From positions 4,347,501 to 4,411,500 of the forward strand of contig NZ_CP127173.1 of the NCBI RefSeq assembly GCF_030264295.1: a stretch of DNA of 64,000 bases, given 5' to 3'. Origin of the DNA: Amycolatopsis nalaikhensis. Its GTDB lineage: Bacteria > Actinomycetota > Actinomycetes > Mycobacteriales > Pseudonocardiaceae. The position numbers and the translations under genes are program-made. The stretch's first letter is position 1. Each line of letters starts with the position of its first letter. Under the pieces are notes generated by a model. The model ran no database searches. It saw only the letters and a list, made by a program, of their open reading frames with translations, and was not told the origin of the DNA. Positions 34,140 to 43,622 of this stretch are shown here, piece after piece.

Positions 34140-36392
34140 ATGGAAGCAGCCGAGCAGGAACCACCCGGGGACCCGGTCGTCGGCGCGTCCGACGTGCCGG
34201 AGGCCGAACTCGCCGAGCCGAGCGGCGAGACCGAATCCACCGAAGAGCCCGACGACGAGCGCGAGGCCGAGGAGGACGACGGCGAAGACGGGGATCTCGA
34301 CGCGAACGGCTACGGCCGCCGTACGGTCGCGGACCGGCGCAAGCGCAAAGCCGATGACTTCAGCCGGACGGGGCTGAACCCCGGCGGGGAAACTCGGTCA
34401 TCGATCCGCGCCACGGGCGATGGCAACCTCAGCAGCATCATGTCCGTGACGGTCCAGAACGGACGGCCGGCGCGGGCGGCGTACGGAGCGGAGCTGTCCC
34501 AGAGCGTCGTCGACCGGCGGATCAACACCTACGCGCCGTCGCCGAGCCAAGGTCCCATGGAGAACGTCCTGGCGACGGAGTCGGTGGTCCTCCTGTGCGG
34601 GCCGCGCCAGGGTGGCCTGCCGACAACCGCGTACGCGGTCCTCGCGAAGTTGTGCGGCGCCGGGAACATCCGCGAGATCGACCTCGCTCCAGGCGCCGAA
34701 CTCGCGCAGGCGAGTGCGGACGACGTCCTCCGGCCGAGCTGTGGCCACGTCCTCGAAGTCGGTGGGGACACGGTGGTGACCCGGGTCGGTCTCGGTCGGC
34801 TGGCCGCCGCCGCCCGGGAACGGCAGGCGTACGTCGTGGTCATCGGCCCGCCCGCGTCGAAGATCGACGTCTCCCTCGAACCGTACGCTCTGTGGCACGT
34901 AAATCCGCCGGCGGACGGCGTGCTCAGGAACACGCTCTTCGAACTGCTGGCGGAGGGCGAGGTCTGCGTCGGCCACTGCGAGTCGTGCGACAGGTCGTGT
35001 CGCGCCGAGTTCGTCACCGCCGTCCAGGACGATCCGAAAATCGCGGCGTACCTCGCGTCGGACCCACCGCCGGGCGAGGTGGCCGATCTCGCCGGACGGT
35101 TGCTCGAAACGCGCCGGGAGGGCAGGCCGCCGGCGGACGCGCTGGGACGCCTCTACGGCCGACTCCGCGACCTGGCGGTCGAGCTGATCGCGCCGAAGGA
35201 GAAGGAGACCGAGCGCCGCTCGGAAACCAGGTCGCGCCGACTGCTGCACGAATCCGCATTCCGCATCGCCTACTCGCTGTTCAACGGCTATCAGCTGAGC
35301 ACGGTCTTCGACGTAACGAAGCCGTTGTTCCAGGCGCTGTCGCTGGCGGGCGCACCGCACCGCACGCCCCTGACAGGTGCGGTGCTCGACGGGAACATCG
35401 GTGCCCTGCTCGGCGAGGGTATGACCCACGGCAAGGCCGATCAACCCGGCTCGATGGTGGCCGACCTGGACCGCCGGGCCGAACTGGCCGAGCCGCGGCT
35501 GGGGCAGGCCATGCTCGACGTGCTCTGGAACGACTTCGACCAAACTCGTGAGCCGATGATCAACTGGGTGCTGTTCCTTGGCGGGCATCCGGCCGAGGAA
35601 GCCCGCCGGTGCGCGGCGACCGCGGCCGTGCACTTCGCCCGATACGACCTGCTCGAGGTCTATCGCGAGCTCATCCGGCCGTGGGCAGTGAACGAACGGA
35701 CCCGCGCGCGCTGGACCGCCGCCTACGCCATGGACCTGCTCGCGGAGTTCGAGCCGGTCCGGGTCCGCAACCAGATCGGCGACTGGACCCGAAGCTCGAA
35801 CCCGTGCATGAACGACACCGCGGCACGCGCGTACGCGGCGGCTTCCTGGGACATCCCGGCCGAATCCGCGATCGCCGACCTGCGTCGGCTCGCGGATCGC
35901 ACCGAGCACACGGCCAGTTTCGCGGTGCCCCTGGCGATGGCCAGGATCGCGGAGCAGGCCGACGACAGCGGGATGGTGCTGGAGACCCTGGTGGACTGGA
36001 GTTCCCAGGGCCGGCGCAGCGTCGAAGTGCAGGCGGCGCGCACAGCGTTGCTGCTCACCCGGCTGGCCGATGACGTGCGGCCGGCGCTGCCCGCGCTGTT
36101 GTGCCAGGCCCACAAGGACGACGTGATCCGCGGGCGGCTGGTCACCTTGTGGCGGCACGCCCTGTCGAACCCACTGGTCGCCCGGCAGGCGTGGCCCGCG
36201 TCGCGGGCCTGGTTGTCCGCGGTCACGTCCGACGACGTGCTGCGGCCGTGGACGGTGGAGTTCTTCGGTGAGGTGCTCGACGTGCGGCCGTTGCGTCCGC
36301 GCGCGCTTTTCTACTTTCGACAGTGGAAGGAAGACGACGATGAGGAAATCCTCGCTGCCTTGCGGCGGTGCCTCGGAAAGGCCGGCGCATGA
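34140..36392 (+). CDS. Large protein with degenerate P-loop and helical-repeat C-terminus
   Basis: 750 residues. Residues 1-60 are very acidic (Glu/Asp-rich). A G154-PRQGGLPTT segment sits where a Walker A would be but has Leu-Pro in place of the Lys, so it is probably an inactive STAND-like NTPase. A Cys cluster CVGHCESCDRSC follows near residue 276. The rest (about 330-750) is all helical with repeated Ala-rich helix pairs like HEAT repeats. RBS GGGGAA. It probably acts as a scaffold or sensor. No named family is recognised with confidence. Confidence 0.7.
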   Translation: MEAAEQEPPGDPVVGASDVPEAELAEPSGETESTEEPDDEREAEEDDGEDGDLDANGYGRRTVADRRKRKADDFSRTGLNPGGETRSSIRATGDGNLSSIMSVTVQNGRPARAAYGAELSQSVVDRRINTYAPSPSQGPMENVLATESVVLLCGPRQGGLPTTAYAVLAKLCGAGNIREIDLAPGAELAQASADDVLRPSCGHVLEVGGDTVVTRVGLGRLAAAARERQAYVVVIGPPASKIDVSLEPYALWHVNPPADGVLRNTLFELLAEGEVCVGHCESCDRSCRAEFVTAVQDDPKIAAYLASDPPPGEVADLAGRLLETRREGRPPADALGRLYGRLRDLAVELIAPKEKETERRSETRSRRLLHESAFRIAYSLFNGYQLSTVFDVTKPLFQALSLAGAPHRTPLTGAVLDGNIGALLGEGMTHGKADQPGSMVADLDRRAELAEPRLGQAMLDVLWNDFDQTREPMINWVLFLGGHPAEEARRCAATAAVHFARYDLLEVYRELIRPWAVNERTRARWTAAYAMDLLAEFEPVRVRNQIGDWTRSSNPCMNDTAARAYAAASWDIPAESAIADLRRLADRTEHTASFAVPLAMARIAEQADDSGMVLETLVDWSSQGRRSVEVQAARTALLLTRLADDVRPALPALLCQAHKDDVIRGRLVTLWRHALSNPLVARQAWPASRAWLSAVTSDDVLRPWTVEFFGEVLDVRPLRPRALFYFRQWKEDDDEEILAALRRCLGKAGA

Positions 36393-37246
36393 GTGAGCAG
36401 GAGGCCGCGGAGCGGCCGGGAGCCTTCCGGAAGGTCTGGCGGTTCTTCTTCGGGCAGAAGAAGGACAAGCCGATTCCCGAGACCGCGGCGCCGACCGTGC
36501 CGGTCGAGTACCCGACCTTGCTCGAGCGCCGGTACTCCACCACGTCGCTGGTGGCACCGGCGGAAGGGGGGTTGTTCGAGTTCTCCGTCGACTACGAGCT
36601 GATCTGGTCGGCGAGCGTGCCGACACAGGCCAAGCTGACCTCGATGGTGGACGAGTTCGCGGACAGTGCCGAACACAAGCTCCGGACCGCGATCTGGCCG
36701 GTGGGGCGCCGGAAGTCGCCGTTCCGGCCCGACGAGGCCGAGCGAACGATGAACGAGGCACTGCGGGAACTGGCACCGAACTGGTGTTATGGCCAGGGCA
36801 ACACGGTCTCCTGCCGGGCGCAGGTGTTCGTGCGGTGCGATCCGCGGATCGTCGAGCGGTGGCTGCCCGCGTGGCAGCGCATGGCCGAGATGGACGCCGA
36901 ACACAAGGTTTCCCTGCTACGGCTGGACATCGTGGGCGATCTACTGCCCCGATGGCGTGACCTGCTGGACCGGTTCGACGGCGACCCGGCCGCGGTGCAG
37001 GCGGCTCGGTTGGTCGATGAGGACCTGGCGAAGGTTCTCGCGAGCCTCTCCCAGCAGCGCCGGACGACCGCCGAACACCTCGTCGGCGTCCTTGGCGGCG
37101 CGGCCCACGCGCACCGGCACGTCGGGCTCTTCGAGTTCGCCAACGCCTACGACAAGGCGTTGCGGTCCTTCGAACGGCAGGCCGGCTTGGAGAAGTTCGC
37201 GCTGGGCACGAACCTGGACGGAGAAGAAGTTGAAACGACTGCGTGA
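36389..37246 (+). CDS. Uncharacterised 285-residue protein
   Basis: The ATG overlaps the preceding stop (ATGA). A basic, aromatic N-terminus (FRKVWRFFFGQKKDK) could lie on the membrane. It is followed by FEFSVDYELIWSASVP, a helical region, a CRAQVFVRCDPRIVERW strand-helix pair and long charged helices. The order resembles an SPFH/band-7-like unit but without clear motifs, so I do not name it. It is cytoplasmic, and its operon context links it to the lipoprotein and membrane protein that follow. Confidence 0.6.
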   Translation: MSEQEAAERPGAFRKVWRFFFGQKKDKPIPETAAPTVPVEYPTLLERRYSTTSLVAPAEGGLFEFSVDYELIWSASVPTQAKLTSMVDEFADSAEHKLRTAIWPVGRRKSPFRPDEAERTMNEALRELAPNWCYGQGNTVSCRAQVFVRCDPRIVERWLPAWQRMAEMDAEHKVSLLRLDIVGDLLPRWRDLLDRFDGDPAAVQAARLVDEDLAKVLASLSQQRRTTAEHLVGVLGGAAHAHRHVGLFEFANAYDKALRSFERQAGLEKFALGTNLDGEEVETTA

Positions 37247-38459
37247 GGCCCGGTACCTGCTGGCGGTCGTCGCGGCCGCCGGCGCCCTTGCGGTCCTGGG
37301 CTCGTGCGGGTTCGACACGTTGGTGACCGGCGACGGTTCCGGCGGCGAGGACAGCTGTGCCTGGATGCGGGCATCCCAGAACGTCAGTAAGAACGGCACG
37401 CTCGTCCTGTTCGACCAGTCGAACTCCACGCGGGCTGGAAGCGCCGCGGATCAGGTCGTCGACGAGGACGCCGTGCTCAAGGACGTGCTCGCGAATGCCG
37501 TGGACAACGGCGACTCGGTGCGGCTCGGCACGTTCGACGGCACGAGCGCCTCCGTGCAGGTGCGGCAGACACTGACGACAGACAGCGGAGCGCAGAACCC
37601 GGACAACCAGAAGGAGGACCGCGATTCCGCGAAGCAGTGCCTGGCCGACGCGGTCCGCGGAGTCGCCGAGGGACCGCCGGGACAACCGGGGTCGGATGTC
37701 CTCGGTGCCGTCGAAGCCGCGAAAGGAGCCTTCGCGCAGCAGTCGGGGAAGAAGAACATCGTGCTGGTGACCGACGGCTTGGCCACGGTCGGCTGCGCGG
37801 ACCTGCGCAACCTGGCCATCGGCAAGGACAGCGAGGTCGACCGCGTGACGGCCGGGTGCGCGGCGCGGGAGCCCGACCTGCGTGGTTACACCCTGACCCT
37901 GCTCGGCGTCGGGCACCCCGCTGCGGGACAACCGCTGCCCGGATCCGGCTCACTCGCCTGGCTGAACTCGTTGTGGAGCACGTTGTGCGGCCGGATGCGC
38001 GCCGATTCCTGCCGCGTCTCGACCGCGCCGGTGACCACGCGCGCCGCGGGTACGCGCGTCGTGGCGCCCGGTGCGGCGGACCCCACCGTCACCTTCCCAC
38101 CGGAGGACGGTCTGGCCCGGGGCTCGGAGGTGCTGCACGTATCCGCCGACGTGTTGTTCACGAACAACTCCTGGGCGATCTCGGACACCGGTCGGGCGAT
38201 GCTGAAGGCCGGGCTAGGCGGACACCTGAACGCGAAGATCGAGGTCGACGGCTACACGGAGGCCCAGTCCACCGCGGCCTACAACCAGCACCTGGCTCAG
38301 CAGCGCGCCGACGCGGTGCGGCAGGCGCTGATCGCACTCGGCGCCAAGGACGTCACGGCGGTGGGCTTCGCCACCACCGCCCCGCACTGCCCGGGCGGCG
38401 CCGACGACCAGGCCCGGCAGTGCAACCGCCGGGTGGACATCAAGGTCGCCGACGGATGA
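37230..38459 (+). CDS. Secreted lipoprotein with VWA-like and OmpA-like domains
   Basis: 409 residues from TTG, six bases after GGAG and overlapping the previous gene by 17 bases. The signal peptide ends in a lipobox (LAVLGSC). The first domain has a MIDAS-like LFDQSNS (DxSxS) and IVLVTDGLATVGC, as in von Willebrand A domains. The last ~110 residues form an OmpA-C-like domain (IEVDGYTEAQ, NQHLAQQRADAVRQAL, CNRRVDIKV). It would face the cell wall and could bind peptidoglycan. Confidence 0.8.
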   Translation: MKRLREARYLLAVVAAAGALAVLGSCGFDTLVTGDGSGGEDSCAWMRASQNVSKNGTLVLFDQSNSTRAGSAADQVVDEDAVLKDVLANAVDNGDSVRLGTFDGTSASVQVRQTLTTDSGAQNPDNQKEDRDSAKQCLADAVRGVAEGPPGQPGSDVLGAVEAAKGAFAQQSGKKNIVLVTDGLATVGCADLRNLAIGKDSEVDRVTAGCAAREPDLRGYTLTLLGVGHPAAGQPLPGSGSLAWLNSLWSTLCGRMRADSCRVSTAPVTTRAAGTRVVAPGAADPTVTFPPEDGLARGSEVLHVSADVLFTNNSWAISDTGRAMLKAGLGGHLNAKIEVDGYTEAQSTAAYNQHLAQQRADAVRQALIALGAKDVTAVGFATTAPHCPGGADDQARQCNRRVDIKVADG

Positions 38460-38496
38460 GTCGTACTCGTGAACAGTCTGAAAAGGACCCGAGCCC

Positions 38497-39723
38497 ATGA
38501 CGGAAAACGGCGCGTCGCGGACGCTGCACCTGCACACCGTGCCGTTCCACGAGTCCGGCCGCTGCGCGGCATCCGTGTCGTGCGGTGCGCCGGCCGAGCC
38601 TCGCGAGCGCGCGCCGTACGAAGCGCATCAGCTGAACAACGACGAGGCCCGGTTGCTGACCGCGGCGGTCCGCGTGGCCGAAGACGACATCGAACGAGGA
38701 GCAGGCGAGCTGGCCGACGCGGTCGCGCTGGCCCGCCGGACCGAGATCGAGGCGCACACGGCGGTCCGGGACGTCGAGCGTGTCGTGGCCGAAGCCGAGG
38801 TCGCCCAAGCACGGGTGAACTCGGTTCAGGATCGCCATCGCTGGGACGGCGCGGAAAGCCGGCTGGTCAAGCGACGATGGGTGAGCGTGGTGACGTGGGC
38901 CGCGACGATCGCCGCTGCCTGTTACGACACGGCCTTCTTCCTGAAGATGTTCCTGAAGATGATCGATCGTCCGTGGTCGTGGTCCGACCCCGTGAGCTAC
39001 GCGGCGCTGCTGCCCGGCCCGCTCATCGCCGCCGGTCTGCTGCTCTGCGGTCACGGAGTCGCGCAGGCGTTCGCGCGATCTCGCGCCCAGTGGGAACGCA
39101 AAACGCAGTACCAGCGCAAGGACCCGGATCGACGCCGGAGCGCGGACGACCTGCCGTGGCCGGACTGGCGACCACCGCTGGTGTTCCTGGCGTTGCTGCT
39201 GATCACGGTCGCCATCTGGGCACTGATCCGGGCGCGGGACTTCAGCCATGTCGATCCTCCGGTCAGGCTGGCCTTCACACTGCTGCTCCTGGTCTTCAAC
39301 CTGACGTGCGTCGGCTTGAAGGTCCTGCAGTACAACCCGTACGCGGAGACCAAGAAACTGGCCGAAGCGACGCTGGCAACAGTCGCGGCCCGCGAGCGGC
39401 AGGCGATCGAGTCGGCGACCGCGAAGATCACCGCGCACACCGAAGCCACGTACGCGCTGCGCACCGCGGTGAGCCGGCTGCAGGCGAACGGCCTGCACAA
39501 GATGGACGAGGCGTGGGAAGCGATCCTGCGGGACCGGGACGGCCATGGCCGCACGGGCGAAATCGCGCCGGAGTTCGCCCCCGCCGGCAGGTGGAGGTTC
39601 GCCGGCGTGAAGATGCCTTCGATCCAGGTCGCCTCGATGGACGAGGTCGTCGGGTTCGCGGATGACCTCGACCCGGGCGAGGTCCGGACGAGGCTTGCCG
39701 TCGCCATCGAGGGAAGGAGCTAG
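38497..39723 (+). CDS. Four-helix membrane protein with coiled-coil regions
   Basis: 408 residues, ATG nine bases after AAAGGA. A Cys/His-containing N-terminus precedes a long charged helix (about residues 45-110). Two membrane helices follow (VVTWAATIAAACYDTAFFL; AALLPGPLIAAGLLLCGHG), and after a basic loop two more (PPLVFLALLLITVAIWALI; LAFTLLLLVFNLTCVGL). A second coiled-coil stretch and a short C-terminal domain complete it. It is the last gene of the operon and a plausible effector or membrane anchor. No family is recognised. Confidence 0.65.
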   Translation: MTENGASRTLHLHTVPFHESGRCAASVSCGAPAEPRERAPYEAHQLNNDEARLLTAAVRVAEDDIERGAGELADAVALARRTEIEAHTAVRDVERVVAEAEVAQARVNSVQDRHRWDGAESRLVKRRWVSVVTWAATIAAACYDTAFFLKMFLKMIDRPWSWSDPVSYAALLPGPLIAAGLLLCGHGVAQAFARSRAQWERKTQYQRKDPDRRRSADDLPWPDWRPPLVFLALLLITVAIWALIRARDFSHVDPPVRLAFTLLLLVFNLTCVGLKVLQYNPYAETKKLAEATLATVAARERQAIESATAKITAHTEATYALRTAVSRLQANGLHKMDEAWEAILRDRDGHGRTGEIAPEFAPAGRWRFAGVKMPSIQVASMDEVVGFADDLDPGEVRTRLAVAIEGRS

Positions 39724-39969
39724 CCGCGCTGAGGGAGGACAGCCCTGTGGTGAGTCGTTGCCGCACGTCGTGTGACACCCGTGTTCGCCGGCTCGACCGC
39801 GGCATCGAGGAGACCACTTGGCACGTGGACGGTGGAGTTCCTTTCAGCAGCTGGACAAGCCCGCCGAATCCGGTAGCCATTCCCGGGGGACGAGCTGGCC
39901 GTTCCCCTCGAGCGTCGTGCGAGGAGATTCCTCAGTTGTGCCGCCGTGGTGGGCCATCCGATCGGGGGC

Positions 39970-40161
39970 ATGGCAGCCGCGGGTGAGCAGCACACGGAGG
40001 CCCGGTTCCGGACCGCGCGGATGGTGCGGCTGACAGGGGCCTCCGAGCGGATGCTGCGTTACTACGAGGAGCGCGGCATCGTCGCGCGAACGCTCCAAGG
40101 CGGAGCTCAACGCCACCTCTCTCGCCCTTCGAAACGGGGGTCGTCGGGCGCGATCGGGTGA
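39970..40161 (+). pseudogene. MerR-type HTH remnant
   Basis: A short frame reads RTARMVRLTGASERMLRYYEERGIV, the typical MerR winged-helix start. It then runs into unrelated sequence and a stop after 63 residues, with no effector domain in any frame downstream. It is the only recognisable coding trace in 39,724-40,352. The rest of that 629-base interval shows no supported gene, and it probably marks the far edge of the accessory island. Confidence 0.6.
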
Positions 40162-40352
40162 ACGCGACGGACGTCCCTGTGACACCGCTCGGTTGTTCGC
40201 ACCACCTCCGTGACGTCGCGGCGCCGAACGTCCACATCGGGCGGACGGCGGTTGCCGGAACCACTTCGGCCGGTGGCGGGCGAGCCGGAAAATCACCCAC
40301 GAAACGGAGTATGATCGTCGTTCGCAGCTGTCGGCGCCAGGGAGGGGGCGCG

Positions 40353-43300
40353 GTGCGGAACGATGTGCGATTTCGCGTGCTGGGACCGCTCGAAGTGGTC
40401 GTCGACGGCAACGTCGTCCCGGTCAACGCGACCAAGCAGCGCATCCTGCTGGCGATGTTGCTGTTGTCCGCCAACAGCATGGTCACCGCCGACGACCTGG
40501 TCGACCAGCTGTGGGACCAGGACCCGCCGCGAGGGGCTCGTGCGACGCTGCAAACCTACGTGCAACGCCTGCGCCGGGTGATCGGCGAGGCCGACCGGAT
40601 CACCGCGATGACCGGCGGGTACCGGATGCGGGTCGAACCGGGCGAACTCGACCTCCAGCGGTTCCGGGAGGCCGTCGACCGCGCCCTGCAGGTCGGCGAC
40701 CTCGCGGAACGCAGTGAGATCCTGCGTGAGGCTCTGAACTGCTGGCGCGGTGGAGCGCTCGCCGACACGCCGTCGGATTTGCTGCGCACGGTCCACGCGC
40801 CCCGGCTCGAGCGCGAGCGGATCGCCGCGCAAGAGGCCTTGTTCGACGCCGGGTTGCGGCTGGGACGGCACCGCGAGCTGGTCGGTGAACTGCAGGCGGC
40901 CGCCGATGCCGCACCACTGCGGGAAAAGCTGCACGCCCAGCTCATGCTGGCCTTGTCCCGGTCCGGCCAGCAGGCCGAAGCCTTCGCGGTGTACAACCGG
41001 ATCAAGGAAGCCCTCGCCACCGAGCTCGGCGTCGATCCCGATGTCGAACTTCGGCAGGTCTACGAGCACATCCTGACGCGAGACCCGGTTTCGGCGCCGC
41101 CTCTCGCGAGCCACGGGGAGGCGGTGCCCGGCGAGCTGGTGCCGCACGAACTGCCCGCGGACGTGCCGGACTTCGTCGGCCGCGATGACCTCGTCGGCCG
41201 CATCGAGCACGCCTTGACGTCGTCGGCGGGAGTTCCGGTCGTGGTGGTCACCGGGCTGCCGGGTGCCGGGAAGACGGCGTTGGCCGTGAAAGTTGCCCAC
41301 GGTCTGCAGAACCGTTTCCCCGACGGCCGGTTGTACGTAGATCTGCGCGGGCACGCCGCGACTCCGGCGTTGACCCCGACCGAGGTGCTGGCCCGTTTCG
41401 TCATCGCGCTGGGCGCGACGACGACCCGCCTGCCGTCCGGTCGGGAAGAGCTCGTCGCGCTCTACCGCACTCTGCTGCGCGGCCGGAAGATCCTGTTCGT
41501 GCTCGACAACGCGGTCAGCCCGAGCCAGGTCCGGCCGTTGCTGCCGAGTGCGCCGGGCTGCGGCGTGGTGATCACCAGCCGGAACGACCTGCGGGGGCTG
41601 GTCGCACTGCAAGGGGCCGCTCTGTTCCCGGTCGACGTGCTGTCCGAGGAGCACGCGGGAGCGTTGCTGACCACCATGATCGGCGCCGAGCGGATCGCGG
41701 CCGAACCGGCCGCCGCGCGGGAACTGGCGAGTCTCTGCGGGTTTCTTCCGCTGGCCCTGCGGATCGCCGCGGCGAACGTGGTCAGCGGGCCGAGCGGTTC
41801 GCTGGCCGAGTACGTCGAACAGCTGCGACGCGGCAACCGGCTGACGTCACTGGAGATCGAAGGTGACGAGGAAGCCACGGTCCGAACTGCGTTCCGGCTG
41901 TCCTACGTGGCGCTGGACCCGATGACCGCACGGGTGTTCCGGCTGCTCGGGCTCGTGGCCGGGCCGGACTTCTCGACCGAGGCCGTCGCCGCGTTGACGA
42001 GCTTGCCCGGCGACGCCGTCCGGGCGCGGCTCGACCAGCTGACCGTGGCGAACCTCGTCGTGCGGAAGAACGGCTCGAGGCACCAGCTGCACGACCTGCT
42101 GCGCGTCTTCGCCGCGGAACGGTGCCTGGAGGACGACCCCGAGCAGGCTCTGGATTCGGCCGTGGCCGGCCTTCTCGAGTTCTACCTGCGGCACACGGAG
42201 TCCGCGGGGAGCCTGTTGTACCCGACGTATGTGCGGCTCCCGTGGCCGGACGGGCTGGCACCACCGGAGCCGGGTTTCTTCGCCGACCCCGGCGAGGCGA
42301 CGACGTGGATGGACACCGAGTGCCTCAACGTACTGGCAGCCGTGGTCCGCGCCGCGGAGGGGACGCACGAACGGCTGGTCTGGCTCCTGGTCGAAGCCGT
42401 GCGCCCGTACCTGGTGGCGAGCGGCCGCTACCGCGAAGAAGGAATAGGCGCCTTCACCGCGGCATTGCGCGCGGCCGTGGCCCGCGGCGACCTTCCCGCC
42501 ATCGCGTCGATCCATTCGTGCCTGGGCTCGCTCACCTTCCGCCACGGGGACAACCAGGCCGCCGCACACCACTTCGCGGAAGAGCTCGCTGCCTACCGGG
42601 AGGCGGGCCACCGGGAGGGGCAAGCCCGCGCGCTGATCGCGCTGGGCAACCTGGACCGGGACGTCGGACGGGTCGACGACGCCGCGGCGCGGATCCGCGA
42701 GGGGCTGGCCTTGGCCGCGGCATCGGCGAACCGGCTCCTGGAACGCTTCGGCTGGCTCGGGCTGAGCTATGCCGAACTGCTGCGCGGGGAGCTCGACGAA
42801 GCCGAAAACGCCGCGCGGCAGGTGATCGCCCTCTGCGACAGCTCGGGCGAGCGGGCCACCGAAGGCAACGCGCGCGGCATTCTCGGCGAGATCCTGTTGC
42901 TGCGCGGTCGCTGTCACGACGCTGTCGAGCAGTTCACCCGGTCCTTGGACCTGCTCCGCCGAGGCTCGGTCGGCCACTTCGAGGCCGATGTGCTCGGCCA
43001 CCTCGCCCGGGCTCACCTCGAGGTCGGAGATCTGGAGGCGGCTGGGCGGAACGCCCGGCTGGCCCTGCGGATCGCGCGTGGCAGCGCCGCCAGGGAAGAC
43101 GAGGCGGAGGCCCTGACCGCGCTCGCCGGAGTGCACGAGCTCAGTGGTGACTTGGATGAAGCCCGCCGGCTTTACCGCTCGGCACTGGGCGTGTGCCAGC
43201 AGATCGGGTACCGCCGCGGGGAAATCTCCGCCCTCGCCGGGTACGCCGAGGTCAGCCGGCTGACCGGGAACATCCCGACGGCCGTTTCCCGCGCCCGGAA

Positions 43301-43622
43301 AGCGGTCGCGCTGTGCGCGGAAGCCGGGCTGCACATCCTGGGCATGCGGGCGAAAATCGTGCTGGCACAGGCGGAACTCGACGACGGCGACGTGCACACC
43401 GCGGCCGTGCTCGCCGAGTCGTCCTACGCCGAGGCACAGCGGTTCGGGGCGCAGCTCGAACAGGCAAGGGCGTTGCGAGTGCTGGCGTTGGCGCGGCGAG
43501 CCGTCGGGGACCCGGCCGTCGCGGACAAGTACTGCCGGCTCGCCCTCGAATGCCTCAGCGGGGCCGGGCTGCCCGCCACCGCCGGGCTGCGCCGGTCATT
43601 GGCCGACGCTTGCGGCGGGTGA
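40353..43622 (+). CDS. SARP/AfsR-type regulator with NB-ARC ATPase and TPR domains
   Basis: 1089 residues from GTG after GGAGGGGG. The N-terminal OmpR-type DNA-binding domain and BTAD region (about residues 1-245) are followed by a STAND ATPase with P-loop GLPGAGKTAL near residue 300, Walker B KILFVLDN and the GLPLAL-like FLPLALRIA block. About ten TPR units extend to the C-terminus. Such proteins switch on secondary metabolism in response to ATP and ligand. Its position at the edge of the biosynthetic genes suggests a cluster regulator. Confidence 0.92.
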   Translation: MRNDVRFRVLGPLEVVVDGNVVPVNATKQRILLAMLLLSANSMVTADDLVDQLWDQDPPRGARATLQTYVQRLRRVIGEADRITAMTGGYRMRVEPGELDLQRFREAVDRALQVGDLAERSEILREALNCWRGGALADTPSDLLRTVHAPRLERERIAAQEALFDAGLRLGRHRELVGELQAAADAAPLREKLHAQLMLALSRSGQQAEAFAVYNRIKEALATELGVDPDVELRQVYEHILTRDPVSAPPLASHGEAVPGELVPHELPADVPDFVGRDDLVGRIEHALTSSAGVPVVVVTGLPGAGKTALAVKVAHGLQNRFPDGRLYVDLRGHAATPALTPTEVLARFVIALGATTTRLPSGREELVALYRTLLRGRKILFVLDNAVSPSQVRPLLPSAPGCGVVITSRNDLRGLVALQGAALFPVDVLSEEHAGALLTTMIGAERIAAEPAAARELASLCGFLPLALRIAAANVVSGPSGSLAEYVEQLRRGNRLTSLEIEGDEEATVRTAFRLSYVALDPMTARVFRLLGLVAGPDFSTEAVAALTSLPGDAVRARLDQLTVANLVVRKNGSRHQLHDLLRVFAAERCLEDDPEQALDSAVAGLLEFYLRHTESAGSLLYPTYVRLPWPDGLAPPEPGFFADPGEATTWMDTECLNVLAAVVRAAEGTHERLVWLLVEAVRPYLVASGRYREEGIGAFTAALRAAVARGDLPAIASIHSCLGSLTFRHGDNQAAAHHFAEELAAYREAGHREGQARALIALGNLDRDVGRVDDAAARIREGLALAAASANRLLERFGWLGLSYAELLRGELDEAENAARQVIALCDSSGERATEGNARGILGEILLLRGRCHDAVEQFTRSLDLLRRGSVGHFEADVLGHLARAHLEVGDLEAAGRNARLALRIARGSAAREDEAEALTALAGVHELSGDLDEARRLYRSALGVCQQIGYRRGEISALAGYAEVSRLTGNIPTAVSRARKAVALCAEAGLHILGMRAKIVLAQAELDDGDVHTAAVLAESSYAEAQRFGAQLEQARALRVLALARRAVGDPAVADKYCRLALECLSGAGLPATAGLRRSLADACGG

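Noticed and set aside
34398..37931. Very long open frame on the minus strand (over 1100 codons) across the island operon
   Set aside because: It is antisense to well-supported plus-strand genes. It is Arg/Pro/Gly-rich with no domain pattern, as expected for antisense frames at this GC content. The same applies to long antisense frames at 5690-8530, 14448-17144 and 46814-49111.
39747..39986. Short plus-strand frames between the membrane protein and the MerR remnant
   Set aside because: No ribosome site, no family pattern and overlapping alternatives in all frames. They were treated as non-coding.
28957..40350. Second attachment site copied from the tRNA 3' end
   Set aside because: I looked for a repeat of GGTTCGAACCCC or CGTCGGGGGCACCA up to the MerR remnant and found none by eye, so island borders are not proven.
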